Shown here in pieces: positions 46,413 to 60,078 of a stretch of 64,000 nucleotides of DNA; the stretch's first letter is position 1; the number at the start of each line of letters is the position of its first letter. The position numbers and the translations under genes were made by a program. The notes beneath the pieces are model-generated. The model did not search any database. It was not told where the DNA came from and saw nothing but the letters and a program-made list of their open reading frames with translations. The stretch is from Himantopus leucocephalus (Eukaryota > Chordata > Aves > Charadriiformes > Recurvirostridae): positions 5,927,900 through 5,991,899 of the forward strand of contig RSEF01000002.1 of NCBI GenBank assembly GCA_003993805.1, read 5' to 3'.

Positions 46413-49400
46413 CATTTTTTCTGCATGCTGCCTGGTTTGATGTTTGACTTGCAAGAATTAAGTAAATGCCTTTAATGCCCCATAAATAGTATCTTCTATT
46501 AAGCTATATTGCAGTCCTCTCGTTGGCACTATTTCAAAGGAGGATTATTTATCTAGAAGTGCTCTAAATTTGAATACATCTAGCATTGCTTTTACAAAGC
46601 ATGGGATTGAGTCAGAGAAATGCAGAGCACCTGCAAGAGGTTCTGGGTGCCCTTATTTCTCCAAGCCCTTGCATTTGTGAGGCATGGAAAGATTAAATGA
46701 ATGCTGATTTAAACACTTTGCTTAGCAGTGAGTTATGCCAAACAACTTGATGGACGCTACTTAATTTTCTGGGCAAATTTTGTTTTTAAGGGTGAGAAAA
46801 ACCAGTTAGACTGTAAGTATACCACTCCCCAAATGGTTTTCCTGGAAAGTTCTAACAAAGGTCCAGGAGGCAGGATAAAAGTTATTTTTAAATGGTCTTT
46901 AATTACAGCAATTGTATTACTAAAGCATTCTCTTCTTAAACCGTTCGAAAGCCTGTATGCTATTAAAACAAAAAAAGAAAGAGAAGCAAAGCAGAAAGCC
47001 CTCTCATAAAGAAATTATTTGACACCTGCAAGGAATGAACTTGTAAAACTAATAGTATAGGATTACCATTCTATTTAAAACCCCAGTATGTAAACTGAGA
47101 AAAACATGTTTCATGAAATGACCTGGAAATTAACAATACTGGGGCCTGATTTTGAAAACAGACAGTCTTTATTGGTGATTAGGATTTTGTAGGTCTTGTT
47201 TCCTCATATTATCCCTATTCACATTAGGACTCCCATTGTCCTTGCCCATGTGAGTAAGATTAATTAGTATACTTAGATGATACAAATGCAGGCCTCAAGC
47301 TTGTATTTGTATTACAAACAAATAAATGTGCTGCAGCGGTTTCACAGAGGGTATTGCAGTAAAAGAATTTGTGGTTTGGCTTTTATCCCTTTCTTGAGAC
47401 TCGGTTTGCATTTGGACTTCCCAAGTTTCACCAGCTTCAGTGAAGAAACATCTGTGCATTCAAAGGACAACCAATGATGAGAATCATCAAAAACATTTCA
47501 GAATATTAGATAAAAAACCCTCATATTCTATTGCATTTGCAAATCATGTTTCTTTTTCCCCATCTCACTACTTGTTTAAGACCCGGCTGTCTTAAAGGTC
47601 TTACAGTCTTAACACTGAGTAAGGGTGAGACACTTGGAAGCCCTTCAGAGTTGGGCTACAAGTAAAACTACTTTCACTTCAGATATAAAATTCACCCAAG
47701 GCTAGATTATTAGAAGAGCTATGCTTTTTATTTATGCATCAAAATAGGTAGCCAAATCTACAGATGGACTCAAAAGTTCAAAGCTGCCCTTTTTCTTGGT
47801 ACCTGAATAGAACGGACGTAATTTATAAAATCTCTTCCTGTTGAGGAGTGCAGATAGCATGAAAATCCAGATTTTGCCTGATGGTTGTACTGCAATATTT
47901 TTTGCTTTATTCTTGGGTAGAGAGCTAAGCTCTACCTAAGCTCTCCCTCTTTACCATGCCACAAACTAGCTTTAAAAAGGCAAACAAAGAATTTAGAGGA
48001 GAAAGGGGGCTACCCACACCTGATGGGTCAGTCCCTTTTGATTAAATGGCCATTTAATAGAAATTAATATCATTCACAGGTTAACCTAACGACAATACCC
48101 TATGCAGGCGTGGAATATTTCAGGCTGCTGGATACAGGGACTGCTGGACATTTTGGCCATTCTAGCAGCTCATCCGCCTTTGAGAAACTGTGATTGCCCC
48201 TCACTTTAACCACAGAATTTTAAGCAAAACCGGAACCCCATTTTGCCTTCCTATAAGTCCTCAAGTACATTTTCATATTATTTTAAATTATACAGCACTA
48301 GCTCAACCTTTGTGGCTGCCAAACTCTTGGGGTGGAATTCCAGGGAACTGAGATTTAATGTGTATGATCATATTCAGTGAACAAATCAATGTGCTTCTGA
48401 GTATTGCCCAGGAGAATTCCTCCTGTTTCCTCTTTGCATTTTCTTTTTTCCATTTAACTCAATTTCTCTGACTGCTGCCATACTGGTGACACTGATTATC
48501 AGAAGCACTGATTACTACTTATCGAGTATTCATTAAATATAAATAAGAAAGAAACAACAAAACTGCTACCATTGTGCAGCTGATATTAACGTCCAACTAC
48601 AGCACACAAGTTTAGAAGAAGGGTCTTTTCTTGAAAAGAGTGGGTTTTGTCGTATTCGTGTAATATTGAATCAGCTCAAATACTGCTGATCTCCAGGAAC
48701 ACTTCAAAAGCAAGCAATATCTTTTGAGAAAACAGTATAATTATTTATGTCTATATAGTTATAGAATAATAAACTGAAGCTAGTGTTACAGGGTGAAATA
48801 ACACAGGAGAAGCTAATTTGCGTGACCCAGGCCTTTGGTGTTTGTAATAAGATGATTTATCTACATTGGCAGCATATTATAAAATGATTAACTTCACCCA
48901 GGTATTGCTGGAGCCTCAGGTTGTTTTACTCAAATAATTTCCATTAGGTTTATTTGATTGCCCATATTATTTGTCTTATTTTTAATCCCAAATTCTGTTG
49001 TCTTAAGCAAATGAATTGAAGGCAGAGGAATTATCAATATCAGGACGGCGAGCTGGATTTTGCACCAAAATATGTAAAATAATCAGGGAATAAGTAATAT
49101 TTCCGTACCTCTTCACTTGTTTATGTGAGGGCTAAAGTTAACAGAATCACCTGAGATTTAAAACTAATTCATATTCTCAAATTTCAATGGGATTTAGGCT
49201 TTACAGCCTTTACTGCGGCTCCATGAAGATATAAAAGATATTCCGTTTTTTCTTTATCCATGAATATTTTTGCATCTCACTATTCCTCCATCCAGTTCTT
49301 TCCCTTCATTTTTAAATCAGTGTTTGTGTAAGGGTAATACCAAGACTTTTGTCCAGACAAAACCAGGCCAAACTAAACGTTCATAGTGATGACTTGTCCC

Positions 49401-49542
49401 TCGTTTCTGCCGTCCAGTTACAAACATGTAGTAGAAACCCTTCTGATTTTCCCTTCCATGGAGATTTTCATCATGAAAAGTAGCTAACTGCAGGCATGTT
49501 TCAGCCTCTCAGTCTATAAACTCTTGGCTTTTATCTCCCTAG

Positions 49543-49773
49543 GACTGAAGACCATTGTAGGGGCACTTATCCAGTCTGTTAAGAAACTTGCTGATGTGAT
49601 GATCCTGACCGTTTTCTGCTTGAGTGTCTTTGCCCTCATAGGCCTCCAGCTCTTCATGGGCAACTTGCGACACAAGTGTGTCAGGGACTACACCAAGTTT
49701 AACTCCACCAATGGCACGCTGTATTTGGATGGTAGGATGTGGAACACCTCAGAGGAATTTCTTAGTGATCCAG
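49543..49773 (+). CDS. SCN5A: SCN5A exon 7 (residues 233-310, S4-S5 linker, S5, pore loop start)
   Basis: This is a 231-nt exon with acceptor ttatctccctag and donor ccag|gtaagc. It encodes the S4-S5 linker ([20 protein letters not shown]), the S5 helix ([20 protein letters not shown]) and the start of the extracellular S5-pore loop. Three N-glycosylation sequons sit close together in the loop: N286-S-T, N289-G-T and N300-T-S. Cysteine 278 is the conserved loop cysteine. The linker and S5 are essentially unchanged from mammals (I for V at 253), while the loop is divergent, as is usual in this family. Phase and length match the human exon. Confidence 0.96.
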
Positions 49774-50998
49774 GTAAGCTCTTCCTTACCCTGTTTGGTT
49801 TTTAGTTAGTTGGGGTTTTTTTAACTATGTTGACCAAAATGTATATGTGAATCAGCAAATGCAGCATTATCTTACTCTCTATGATGTTGATGGGATTTCA
49901 AAAAATCTAGGTAGCTTTTTCTGATCTCTGTGGTGCCTTCACAGTCCATGCTGAAAGTATTTCTGGTGCTTTCCTGTGATACAGACTAATGTCCTTGTTG
50001 CATCATTGATGATTTTCACAGTTTTAGGGTGTCTTATGATATTTTTCTTTAAGCTCCCTTTCCTGGAATTAGGCAATCACATGAAAATTTCAGCTCTGTG
50101 TGTGGGTCTGGTTTATGCAGTTTCTTTAAGACAATTTATAGCTCTTGTGTTTTCTAGCAGAACTTCAAAATGTGAAATAAGATTCTTAAAAAATCAAAAA
50201 GCGAAGCAGACCAATTCAGTATTTATTAATCTGAAAAATGCCAAGATTTTTTAAGGAAATCTTATGTTATTAGAGCCCTAACTCATTATCTGGGTTGGGC
50301 CATCCTGCAGTATCTGGTGCTCCGATGTTTATTATCAAAAGGCTTGTCTTCTAGGCCAAAGCAACTTTTAATACTCTACAGTCTGCTATACTATGAATTA
50401 CAATGAAATCAGTTCACTGAACTCATTTATTAACATTTTTAAAAAATAAACATTTCATGTAAATAAACTTCAGAATGTAAACAAGTGTCCCAGCTGTCGC
50501 CAATCCAAAGCCCTCTGAGTCACTGGAGCACCCACACCAATTGCAGTGGACATCAGCTCACATCTACAACAATTCAATGATGCTCTTGAGGGAAGGAAGT
50601 AGCCAGACTGGTGTGTGTCGGTAGGAGCTTTTGACCAGTGACCTTTGGTATTTTATTTATTTTGAGGAAAAGAATGAACCCCATAGTCAACTCATTAATT
50701 GGAAATTTGGCTGGGAGGAAGTGACGTAGTGTCACGGGGTACTTCTGCTCTGACTGTGTGGACCCTGCCGTCCTGTATCTCCAGCCATCTGCACTATAAG
50801 AATCCCGCACCTGACTCCTGGAAGTTGCCTGGCTTGACCCAGGGCTCTGTTGAATGTCTGGCACAAGGTTGCCTTCAACTCCTGCTGGCTTCTCTGCATG
50901 TACATCTCTTCAGCCAGGCTACGTGGTCCAGGGATTGGGCCAAGGGCAGTCCCACCACTCCCCACTGGTGACTTCTGGCCTTTCAGCTTGACTCCCTC

Positions 50999-51098
50999 NN
51001 NNNNNNNNNNNNNNNNNNNNNNNNNNNNNNNNNNNNNNNNNNNNNNNNNNNNNNNNNNNNNNNNNNNNNNNNNNNNNNNNNNNNNNNNNNNNNNNNNN
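50999..51098. other. Assembly gap, 100 N
   Basis: Exactly 100 unknown bases in intron 7. The left flank (about 50720-50998) is unusually GC-rich for this intron and the right flank begins with poly-T, both common reasons for assembly breaks. Confidence 0.98.
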
Positions 51099-52176
51099 TT
51101 TTTTTTTTTGGTTTTGTGCTGAAAGAGTAAGTTCTTGCCTTGGAACAGTTTGTAAAACAGAACGATTTGTCACCTAGGTGCATTTCTTTTGCTCTCATCA
51201 CTGCGTTACTGCTCACAAAAAGGAGAGATCTAATAGAGGACAGATCTGCCACAGAAGATTCAGACTGAACATTTTCAGAGTTTTCCTCAGCTTTCAAATG
51301 GTTTATAAACTACCAAACTAATATACGACTTGACTTGCACAGTGCTGTGCATTTGAAAGGACCTCATCTGCACCCTTTGGAGCCTGTCCTTGGACTTCTG
51401 CTCACTCTGGGTTCAGCAATAACGTGCCTTGCAAAGGCAGGAGGTAGCTGTTGCTTTTAACTCTGAATGGTCAGCCCAGGCTCACCATGAGCCCATTGGC
51501 ACAGAATGGCTTGAATTGCTGCTTTCCCTTATTGCACTGATTTTAAGGAATAAGTAAATAAATATTTTCTCCTGATACTTTTCCTCAATGCTGAATTCAC
51601 CCAAGTGAAATGGAGACTCAATATGAGAATTGCCGGGCTCTATCTGGCCTTGGTGTACCTACAGCAGCATCTGTCTGTGGCACAGAGCAGCCTCACATAT
51701 TCCAGAAGAAAGTAATACAGCCGGAAGTATAGATATTTTTCTAAATTTTTATTAATATTCACTGTTATTTCTCTGGATATCCTTATCTACATAAGCAAAA
51801 AATCTCTCTGAATGTTTTGGCCACAGGGGCAGCCTGCAGCAGTAACTTCAGCAGTTGAAATGGCAAGTGTAGTAAAAAGCATTTCCTTTATCTTTACTTT
51901 TGATTTTTTTTTCCTTTTTTTACCCCTCCATTTTCTTAGGGCAAAAAATATTGTTATCATGTTCTGTGACAGGGAGCACACAAAGCTCCCTGTTCTCATT
52001 TTCCAGAATGCATGCTATTTTTTACTCGGATAGTCACCTCTTTTCTAAGATAAAAGATCTCCATATTTCAATTGGTCTTATTAAACTTTTCCCAGTCATT
52101 CTCATTACCCGCTTCTCAATACCCTCAAGTCCAGCAGTTCCCTTATTGAAAGCAATGCTGTGGTCTGTCTTCTAGG

Positions 52177-53145
52177 TCACAGAATTGTAGAATTTAGGTT
52201 GGAAAAGACTTTAAGATCATCAAATCCTACCATCAACCTAACACTTCCAAGTCCACCACTAAACTACATCCCTAAGTGCCACATCTACACGTTTTTTAAA
52301 TACCTCCAGGGATGGCAACTAAACCACTTCCCTGGGCAGCCTGTTTCAATGCTTAGTAACCCTTTCAGTGAAGAAATTTTTCCTAATATCCAATCTAAAC
52401 CTCCTCTGGTGCAACTTGAGGCTGTTTCCTCTTGTTCTATTGCTTGTTACTTGGGAGAACAGACCAACCCCCACCTCTCTACAACCTCCTTTCAGGTAGT
52501 TGTAGAGAGCGGTAAGGTCTCCCCTCAACCTCCTTTTCTCCAGACTAAACCACCCCAGTTCCCTCAGCCACTCCTCATAAGACTTGTGCTCCAGACCCCT
52601 CATCAGTTTCTTTGCCCTTCTCTGGACACGCTCCAGAATCTCAATGTCTTTTTTTGTAGTGAGGAGCCAAAGACTGAACACAGCACTCGAGGTGGGACCT
52701 CACCAGTGCTGAGTACAGTGGGACGATCACTGCTGGCCTGGTCCTGCTGGACACACTGTTCCTTATACAGGCCAGATGCTGTTGGCCACCTTGGCCGCAC
52801 ACTGCTGGCTCACACTCAGCCATCTGTTGACCAACACCCCCAGGTCCTTTTCTGCCAGGCAACTTTCCAGCCACTCTTCCCAAAACCTGTAGTGTTGCAT
52901 GGCGTTGTTGTGACCCAAGTGCGGGACCCAGCACTTGGCCTTGTTGAGCCTCATACCATTGGCCTCACCCATCAATTCAACCTGTCCAGATCCCTCTGTA
53001 GAGCCTTCCTGCCCTCCAGCAGATCAACACCCCCGCCCAACTTGATGTCATCTGTGAACTTACTGAGGGTGCAGTTGATCCCCTTATTCAGATCATTGAT
53101 AAACATATTGAACAGAACTGGATAAAGATGTTAAAGAGAATTGGA
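52177..53145 (-). mobile_element. CR1 LINE fragment, 5'-truncated, reverse orientation
   Basis: Read on the minus strand, this gives the C-terminal part of the CR1 reverse transcriptase/ORF2 and its 3' UTR. The palm motif is seen as [11 protein letters not shown] (complement of about 53030-53072), followed by [14 protein letters not shown] and [10 protein letters not shown]. Further on come [17 protein letters not shown] and [12 protein letters not shown], then the untranslated end whose complement is tcacagaattgtagaattta. The frame is split into several pieces, so the copy is dead. The 3' end is intact and the 5' part is missing, as expected for target-primed insertions. The long + strand open frame over this region is only the antisense shadow. 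Confidence 0.95.
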
Positions 53146-54659
53146 TGAGACAAGCCACTGGTTTATAGGTTCTTTCCTCAATAGTACTCCATCGTGTTCC
53201 TCCTGCATCTCAATATGACATTTTTCTTTGATCAGAGCTTCATATTATATAAAAGTGTTGGCTAAGGATCCCTAAAAAAATCCCTATCTCCTACCTGAAA
53301 CGATACAGAGAATTTAAAACTTGACAAGGTTATGGATGGGTGAGATTTTCTCCTTCTCTGCTTTACTTCACATTCTGACAACATAATANTTTTTTTTTTT
53401 TTGTGGAATAGGCCTCTCTAGTGTTCCTCATTCAGACCTGGCCTTGGACTTGATTTACCTGGAAAACACTGTGTACAGTAGATTTTTTTTCACCTCTCTG
53501 CTCACCCTCTCTTTCTCTTGTACTTATAAATGTAATAAAGTGGTGCAGATACAGCCCTCTGTTAGTGTGCAGAGATACTGCACATTGACTTTTCATCTTA
53601 ACCTTTGTCTTCTGTCTCTTAGTCAGTTTTTTATCCAATTCATTTGTTTTCTTTATCGCAGTACAAGCAGGAGTATTTTCTTCTATTTTTCTGGCATCTG
53701 TCTGTAATCACAAATGCATTCGATCCTCGTAGCAGCTTTTGATTTTTATTCTTTTGTGTGAAACATACAAAAAACCTCCACAAAACACAAACCCTCTACC
53801 AAACTTCCAGAGAGCACACTTTGGCATTTTTCTGCCTATTCATGTGAAGCGTACGTCTAAACAAGTGGTACTAAATATGCTTTTAGTTACGTGCGATGCA
53901 GCCTACAGCCCTAAGAGCATGTCTCCGTGTGACTGGTCAGGCACAGAGACACGGAAGGAGGTTATCTGAAGATGTTTAAAAGCCAGCATGCGTATTTATT
54001 GCTATTCATTGTCTGCTGTCTCATCTTCCTTGGGGATGCTCGTGGACTTGGCATGGTCCCCAAGCCAATTTGACAGCATCGAAATTCTCCACTCCCCTAC
54101 GGTCGGCAGCTCCTAATGCTCCTAATGTGCTTTTCCTTCCCTCCTGACATGTTTTTCCTTCCCTCAGATGGTACAGGCAGCGTGAACCAGGTATTGTGGA
54201 TCTTTGAGGCTTTCAGAGCTTCTTCCTAGTGCGCAGGAGCCATCTAGCAGAGGGCTTGATTGATATTTTTAGTGGCTTTTTCTCAAAGAGGGGAAAAAGC
54301 TGTACTATCGAAATTGGACATGTTCTTTTCTGTGCTATGGTGACTGCTGAGCCGTGGCTGGGAAATTGCTTCTTTGGTTTGTTTCAAGCATGGGGAGAAG
54401 CACTGATAAGAGCCTACCAGAGACATTCAAGCTTAAGGAGACCACTTTCCTCCCAGCACCTTGTTGTATGGTTTTCTGTGACCTCCTCCCAGCTCTTCCA
54501 TGTCTCCTGCAGGATGAATTCAGGTCTGCAGTTACCCTAAAGTCACATATTAGTCAATGCTCTATATAAGATTCTCAGAAAAAGAAATTGTCCCAATTAA
54601 CTCCTCCTGTTCCTTTTTTAAATGAAGTTTTGAAAATGTCCTTCCAGACGGTTACGGGG

Positions 54660-54835
54660 TAAGGTGGCAGGAGAGAGCTGGCCAGGAGCGAGTGCCCAGG
54701 GGAAGAAGGAGGGAAGGGTGGGAAGCAAGAAGGGGGAGAGGAGAGCACCCGGGAGCCTGCAGACACAGCAGCAGGGCCGGCAGCAGCAAATGCCAGGGGA
54801 CAGCAGAGGAGAGCCAGATCCCCTGTCATGGGGTG
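54660..54835 (+). other. GC- and purine-rich patch with clustered G-runs
   Basis: The + strand (the transcribed RNA sense) has G-runs at 54699-54702, 54711-54713, 54716-54718, 54720-54722 and 54732-54736 within 38 nt. The flanks are AT-rich. No gene or known repeat is recognised here. It could form a G-quadruplex with one loop of 8-9 nt. Confidence 0.5.
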
Positions 54836-57800
54836 AGGAACAGGAAAGTAACTGATTATTATAATTATTTGCAACCCCTTTTAGCAGGGAAGAACTAACT
54901 GGCAGTGCCATTTATTCCCAAGCATTCTTCCCTAATAATACCCTTAATACAGCCTGTTCCATCGCTTTTGTGAGGCATGTTTTTCATCTTCAAACTCAAT
55001 TTCATTTATTAGAGACTTCACCGTATGTGACACAGTGTGCACACAGCAAGTGCAGCAAGGATTCATTTTAATTATTATGTATTACCAGGAGGTACAGTGT
55101 GTTTGTGCCGGTGGGCGAAAGGGCGAGGAGGGGGTGTTATCTGTTTTGCTTCTGTGTCACGTATCACAACTGTAAGGTGATGGGGCTTTCTGCATTGCAT
55201 TTTAAATTTGGAATCGGGACATTTGGTGGCTGCAAATGTTCTACGCCAGCCATAGCGCAGGGAGAAAGTCTCCAACCAGCGAGCACCCGTGTGGCTGCAA
55301 TAAATAGTCTGAGATAACAGACACCTCTCTGAAGTCTTTGGTAGAAAGTCAGCCAGAGGACTCTACTCTGGGCAGTGACTAATGATGTTTGAATGCAAGA
55401 GTGATAATATGTAGTGGGTTTTTTTCAAATTGAAATGAGTTTGTTGTAAGATGAGTCAAAATAGTCCAGTTGGGTCTTTGAAGGAGGAAGAGAAGCTGGA
55501 CTCAGAAACCATGCTTTCTAAGTTGACTCTAACCTTTTCCATTTTTCTGAACTGGAAACTTTTCCTTTCTTTTGCACAGAAATGAGGAGGGCTTCTACCC
55601 TGCAGGTCTATGTATCCCACTGGCTTTCTGCTCAGTGGTGTGATGTAGGTGTGGAAAGTACAAGCTGGAGCATCATTTTAATTAGAATAAATTATTTTTT
55701 TGAGGAAGCTTGCCTTCTTTATTTTTTTCTTAATTTGGCAGGTGGAGCCATTGTGAATGTTTGTTAGAATCACCTGGCATGGAAGGGAGCAATGCAGAAA
55801 TCTGAAAGATATTGGTAAATCGGAAACAGTGTAGAATGAAACAGCAGAAATGCTGAGAAGCTTGAGGAATTGACTTTGGAAGGAAGACAATGCAAAAATA
55901 ATCTAGAGGAATTTGTGTATTTCCTCACTTCTTGCTTATAGCAACTTTAAAATGAGGGTTAACGCTGTGTGCTTTGAGCAGTGTAGGAGGCAGAGCACGG
56001 ACTTGCAGGAGACACTGCAACTCATGGTTGCAAACTCAAGCTTTAAGGGACCACTGATTTTTTGGGGTTGCTACCGATCTTCTTGGTGTCCCTGGAAAGC
56101 CAGGAGTTCTGAGGATGCTGGAAAGATTGAATTACTCTAGGTTGATTTAAATGTAACTGAGAGCTGGATTAGTGAACATTATTTCCTGGGCTGTGTTTAG
56201 CATAAGATCCCTTGGCTGGTGATGGGGAAGAGCAGACATTACTCCATGCTAGAGTCATGGTGTTTTGCTGTCTGTGGTCCGTGTCACATCTACAGACAGC
56301 CATCAGTAGTCCCTACCAAATAATAATGTAAAGTGTATTCATTATTAACCCATTCCTGAAAACAATTAAGGGAATTCATTAGAGAAGTGTTTACTCTTTG
56401 ATGCTACAGGTGTGTTAATGTCAATGGCAAGGAAGATGTCATTCATAGAAGATGGAGGTAAACCTCTACTATTTTCCATCTAACTGGCACAAGTGCTAGT
56501 TGCAGTGAGGTTATGGTAGTGTGAGCTTCATCATACCCCACACGCAGCAAGGGCTGTGGGTTTTGGCCAAATCTTTACTATTACTGGTGCTTGAGCCACT
56601 TTGGCTGAAGGAGTTCCATCATCTCGCTGTACTTTACAGGTAGATAAAACTCTGTAAGAAGGTAAGAAGCTGCTTGTGAGAATTCACTTTACAGGATTAT
56701 TTTACTGAACTCGGCACCTGTAAAACACAAGCTCTGGGAACACAACACCAACATATGGATTCATCATACACCTATTTAACAGCAACAGAATCAACCTAAC
56801 ACAAGTAATACTATGTCAGGAGCATTGGAGTATACGGGTCTTAGTATCTATTTATGAGGCTCAGGCACAAATATGCATATGTTTTGGAGAAGATAGCATC
56901 TGGTTATTAAAAAAACACATTTCTGTTGAATTTTTGACTGTGGAGTACTGACAAGAAATGTTTTGTATTCTTGAAAAATAGATGAGTTTACCTGGCAACA
57001 ATGGAGTAAATAATGTGTGACCGACCAGAGACTGATATGAAGCCAATGTTATTCTGACAATTTTTTTTTTTAAATTCTTTTAATATGATCAAGTAGTTAT
57101 CTTACTCTGGAAATTCCTATAGAAAAGTTCCTAAAAGGCATTGTATACACTATAACTGTGACATCAACATTTTAGTAAATCTGGTTGAAAAAAAAAATTT
57201 AGAACTTTCTTTGGAAAGAATGGCATTTTGCATAAAGATTATGTACACGCATGCATGCAGCACAGGACATTGTTTCAGCTTGATTTTACTTCAAAAATGG
57301 AAAAAAAAATCTCATATATAGGTTTTCAGTTGTTGTTTTCCACTTCTGTTTTCCTATTTTATTTGCCACTGACATGCTGAAATTTTCAGTGAAAAAAACT
57401 GACAAAGCAAAACAAAACCTAATTGTAATCTTCCAAGACAACAAAAAAGTCATCGTGTTTTCAGGTGGTGTGGATCAGTTTGAGCAGTCTATGTTTCAGA
57501 GAGAAAATCCTACTGTAAATGAAAAAGGAGTTTTATGTTCTTTGTCCACGTTAGAGTTAACTGATGGAAAGCTGAGGCCATAGGTTAATATGATACCAAG
57601 GTGGTTTGTGCTTAAAAGCAAGAGTGATGACTGTTTGCTTCTTAAAGACCTCTGATTGCCCGGCATGCTTGATCGAAATCCAAACCAACTTGCTTTGAAT
57701 GACAAATTGATTGTTGTGCGCATTTTTGATAATACAGCCATTTGTCTCCTTGGGTATAATACTCTAATCCCCCCTTCATTTATCAGTGGGGAATCAGCAA

Positions 57801-60014
57801 TTCAGCTCTTCCTCAGGCTGAGGTTTGGCACGGTAGCTGTGACACTCTGTTGCGCCGTTGCAGACTCCGTGGTGAAGACAACCCCTCCCAGCAGCATCTA
57901 CGCGCCAGTTCCTCAGCATGCATTTCGCAGCACTCTTTAGCACCTACCGTATTGCTTGTTTTAGAAATGTAAACGCTTAAGTCAACAGCAGACAGCAGAA
58001 TTTTGTCTGTTCTTGAGATTTTAAATTTCTTGTTTGCACACACAGTCTCCCTTTCCTCCTTACTTCTCTGCTCTGACACTGTTCTCATCTTCTGATTTGG
58101 CTGACCAGGAGATGTCGGTTTGGTCTTCAGCCAGCACTGTGCTCCAGAGCTTCAGTCATACCTCGAAGAAAGTGGTCAACGCACAATGACCATTCTATGG
58201 TCCTCCTGATCTTAGCATTTGCAGTATGAAAAGTGGCAATTCCCAGGGAGCAGTGCATGTTTGTGAAATTCAGGGTACCCCGTGTGGTGACCATTTCATA
58301 ACATGGTGCAGAACCTCTGCAGCTGTTTGTCTACCTCTTCTCTCAAGGTTGTGTCATATTTCCTCCATACCCCAGGGTCTGATGGGTTTGTGTCGCTAAC
58401 TCTATATATCCCAAATAAGATAACACCTGTCCTGAGAAAAGCAGAAGTCTTTCACCAGCAGAAGTGGAGGATGAAAGGAGATGGAAGACACAGCATCCTT
58501 CCCCCTTCTGTGGTGATTCATCACAGATCTTTACCCATATTGAATACCTGGATGTTGCTGTCAGTCATGATGTTTCCATAGAAAGCCCACATGTAAGACA
58601 AAGAGGAAAAGCACACAGTGTGAGCAGGATATGTGCTCTGATAACTTGTGAACACCATCACGTGCCCTTGTAACCACAAGCTCACAGACAGTAATTCCCT
58701 CTTGGCATGCAGCAGGGCAGGGCTTTTCCACTGCTCACAGCTTACTGAGAAAGCCACAGCACATCTGTTCGGTGGCTTGTGCCATTGAGCATTCTTTGCA
58801 TAGCCTGCCTGGATAAGCTGTCACTCTTGATTTTTAAAACAATTCACAATGCAGGGTTAGCCTAGAATGGAGAACCTCTTCTGAGCATCATCTGCAGAGG
58901 CCTCTCTGCTCACAAACACATGCTGTGCAAGGCTGCCACCATCATGTCTTATGTCAGCAGGGGATCACCTCCTCTCTGCTGCAGCAAAGCACACTGGTGT
59001 ATTTACCCTCCATCGTCAGCTGCTGCCCTCTGTTTTGCGTTTATTATGTTTCTAGAGCAATGCTTTTATTCTTTCTTCCATGCCACCGTTCAGGTTTTAG
59101 AGATGTTCCTTGGAAGATCTCTTTTCTTCAGACTCTCTCTGGAAAATTGGTTTGCTTATCCTTTTGAGAAGAAGTTGGACTCCTGTTCTGTTTCTCTGAA
59201 TGTTAGACTTTGTTGGCTGGGGATAGAAGAGGGAGCGTGTACACAAAGGCTCTCACTAGCCTGGGGATGCTAATTTCCTTAAGCCTCATTGATAGTCAAC
59301 CAGGGAATGATCCAGAGCACTTAAATTTAGCTTGCTCCTCTGAGTCTCCCTTGAGAAGTGTCTGTCTCTCTCCATTGCCATTACAGATGACTGCGTTGAT
59401 AAATATTTGTTTTTATGAACACTTCCTTGTTTGCTTGATCTTTAACAGGGTGCATTTTTCTGTTTCTTTTGCTTTATACTGTACGTTTTTTACGCTAAGC
59501 AGAATCCACCAGATTGGGGGAGTGGGCTGCTTTGTTAGTATTATTACATTTTGACTTATAGCTGGTTGCGTTTTTAACCTATGAGTCAGGAATTTCTATC
59601 ACAAACTTCAATTAATATGTATCTCATCATTGTAGAGTCTAGAAGTTATGGGCAAGCTTATGGTTTGGTTTCACTACATAGTGCTATACTGAATTCAGTA
59701 ACAACGTTCTCTGTTAGAACAGCCAGGGACATGGCTAGATGACGTTTCCTACAAACATTGCCCACAGCCCTGCTGCCACCTTATTAAACTGGTCAGATTT
59801 GGAATACCAACAGCAAGTGCTTAAAGAGCTTTGAAAAAATATACTTGTTTTTTCCAATTTATAAAAGTTAAAATTAGCAAAACAAAGCAAAAGCATGCCA
59901 TTCATCTCTCAATTACTGTCCCAATTGAATAAGCTGATGGGTGGATGGTATTTGTCAATGTTATCATTCCCAGAATGTACTTCTTAAAAAGCCATTTCTC
60001 TATTTCTGTTGCAG

Positions 60015-60078
60015 TAAACTATTTCATAAAAAATGGTACAGAAGATGTGTTACTGTGTGGCAACAGCACTGATGCTGG
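60015..60078 (+). CDS. SCN5A: SCN5A exon 8 (residues 310-331, pore loop)
   Basis: This is a 64-nt exon with acceptor ctgttgcag and donor gctgg|gtaagt. It encodes VNYFIKNGTEDVLLCGNSTD then AG, the conserved extracellular loop segment with the LLCGN motif. Cysteine 324 is the expected disulfide partner of the loop. Two more sequons are present, N316-G-T and N326-S-T. It is separated from exon 7 by 10.2 kb. It is too short and too close to the frame of neighbouring intron sequence to show up as a convincing open reading frame by itself; identification rests on the motif and on exact phase agreement. Confidence 0.94.

Larger units (their letters stand above)
49774..60014 (+). other. SCN5A: Intron 7
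   Basis: A 10.2-kb GT-AG intron. It contains a 100-N gap (50999-51098), a reverse-strand CR1 (52177-53145), a single N beside poly-T (53389) and a GC- and purine-rich patch (54660-54835) in otherwise AT-rich sequence. No channel exon was seen between exons 7 and 8. The gap could hide sequence, but the exon phases and human lengths agree without any extra exon. Confidence 0.85.

Noticed and set aside
52160..53125. 321-codon + strand open frame
   Set aside because: It is the antisense of a CR1 reverse-transcriptase region; the real homology is on the minus strand.
54152..54192. Pyrimidine tract plus cag, then 23 nt, then gtattg, resembling a microexon in intron 7
   Set aside because: A 23-nt insertion would break the frame between exons 7 and 8, whose phases already match, and the donor is weak.
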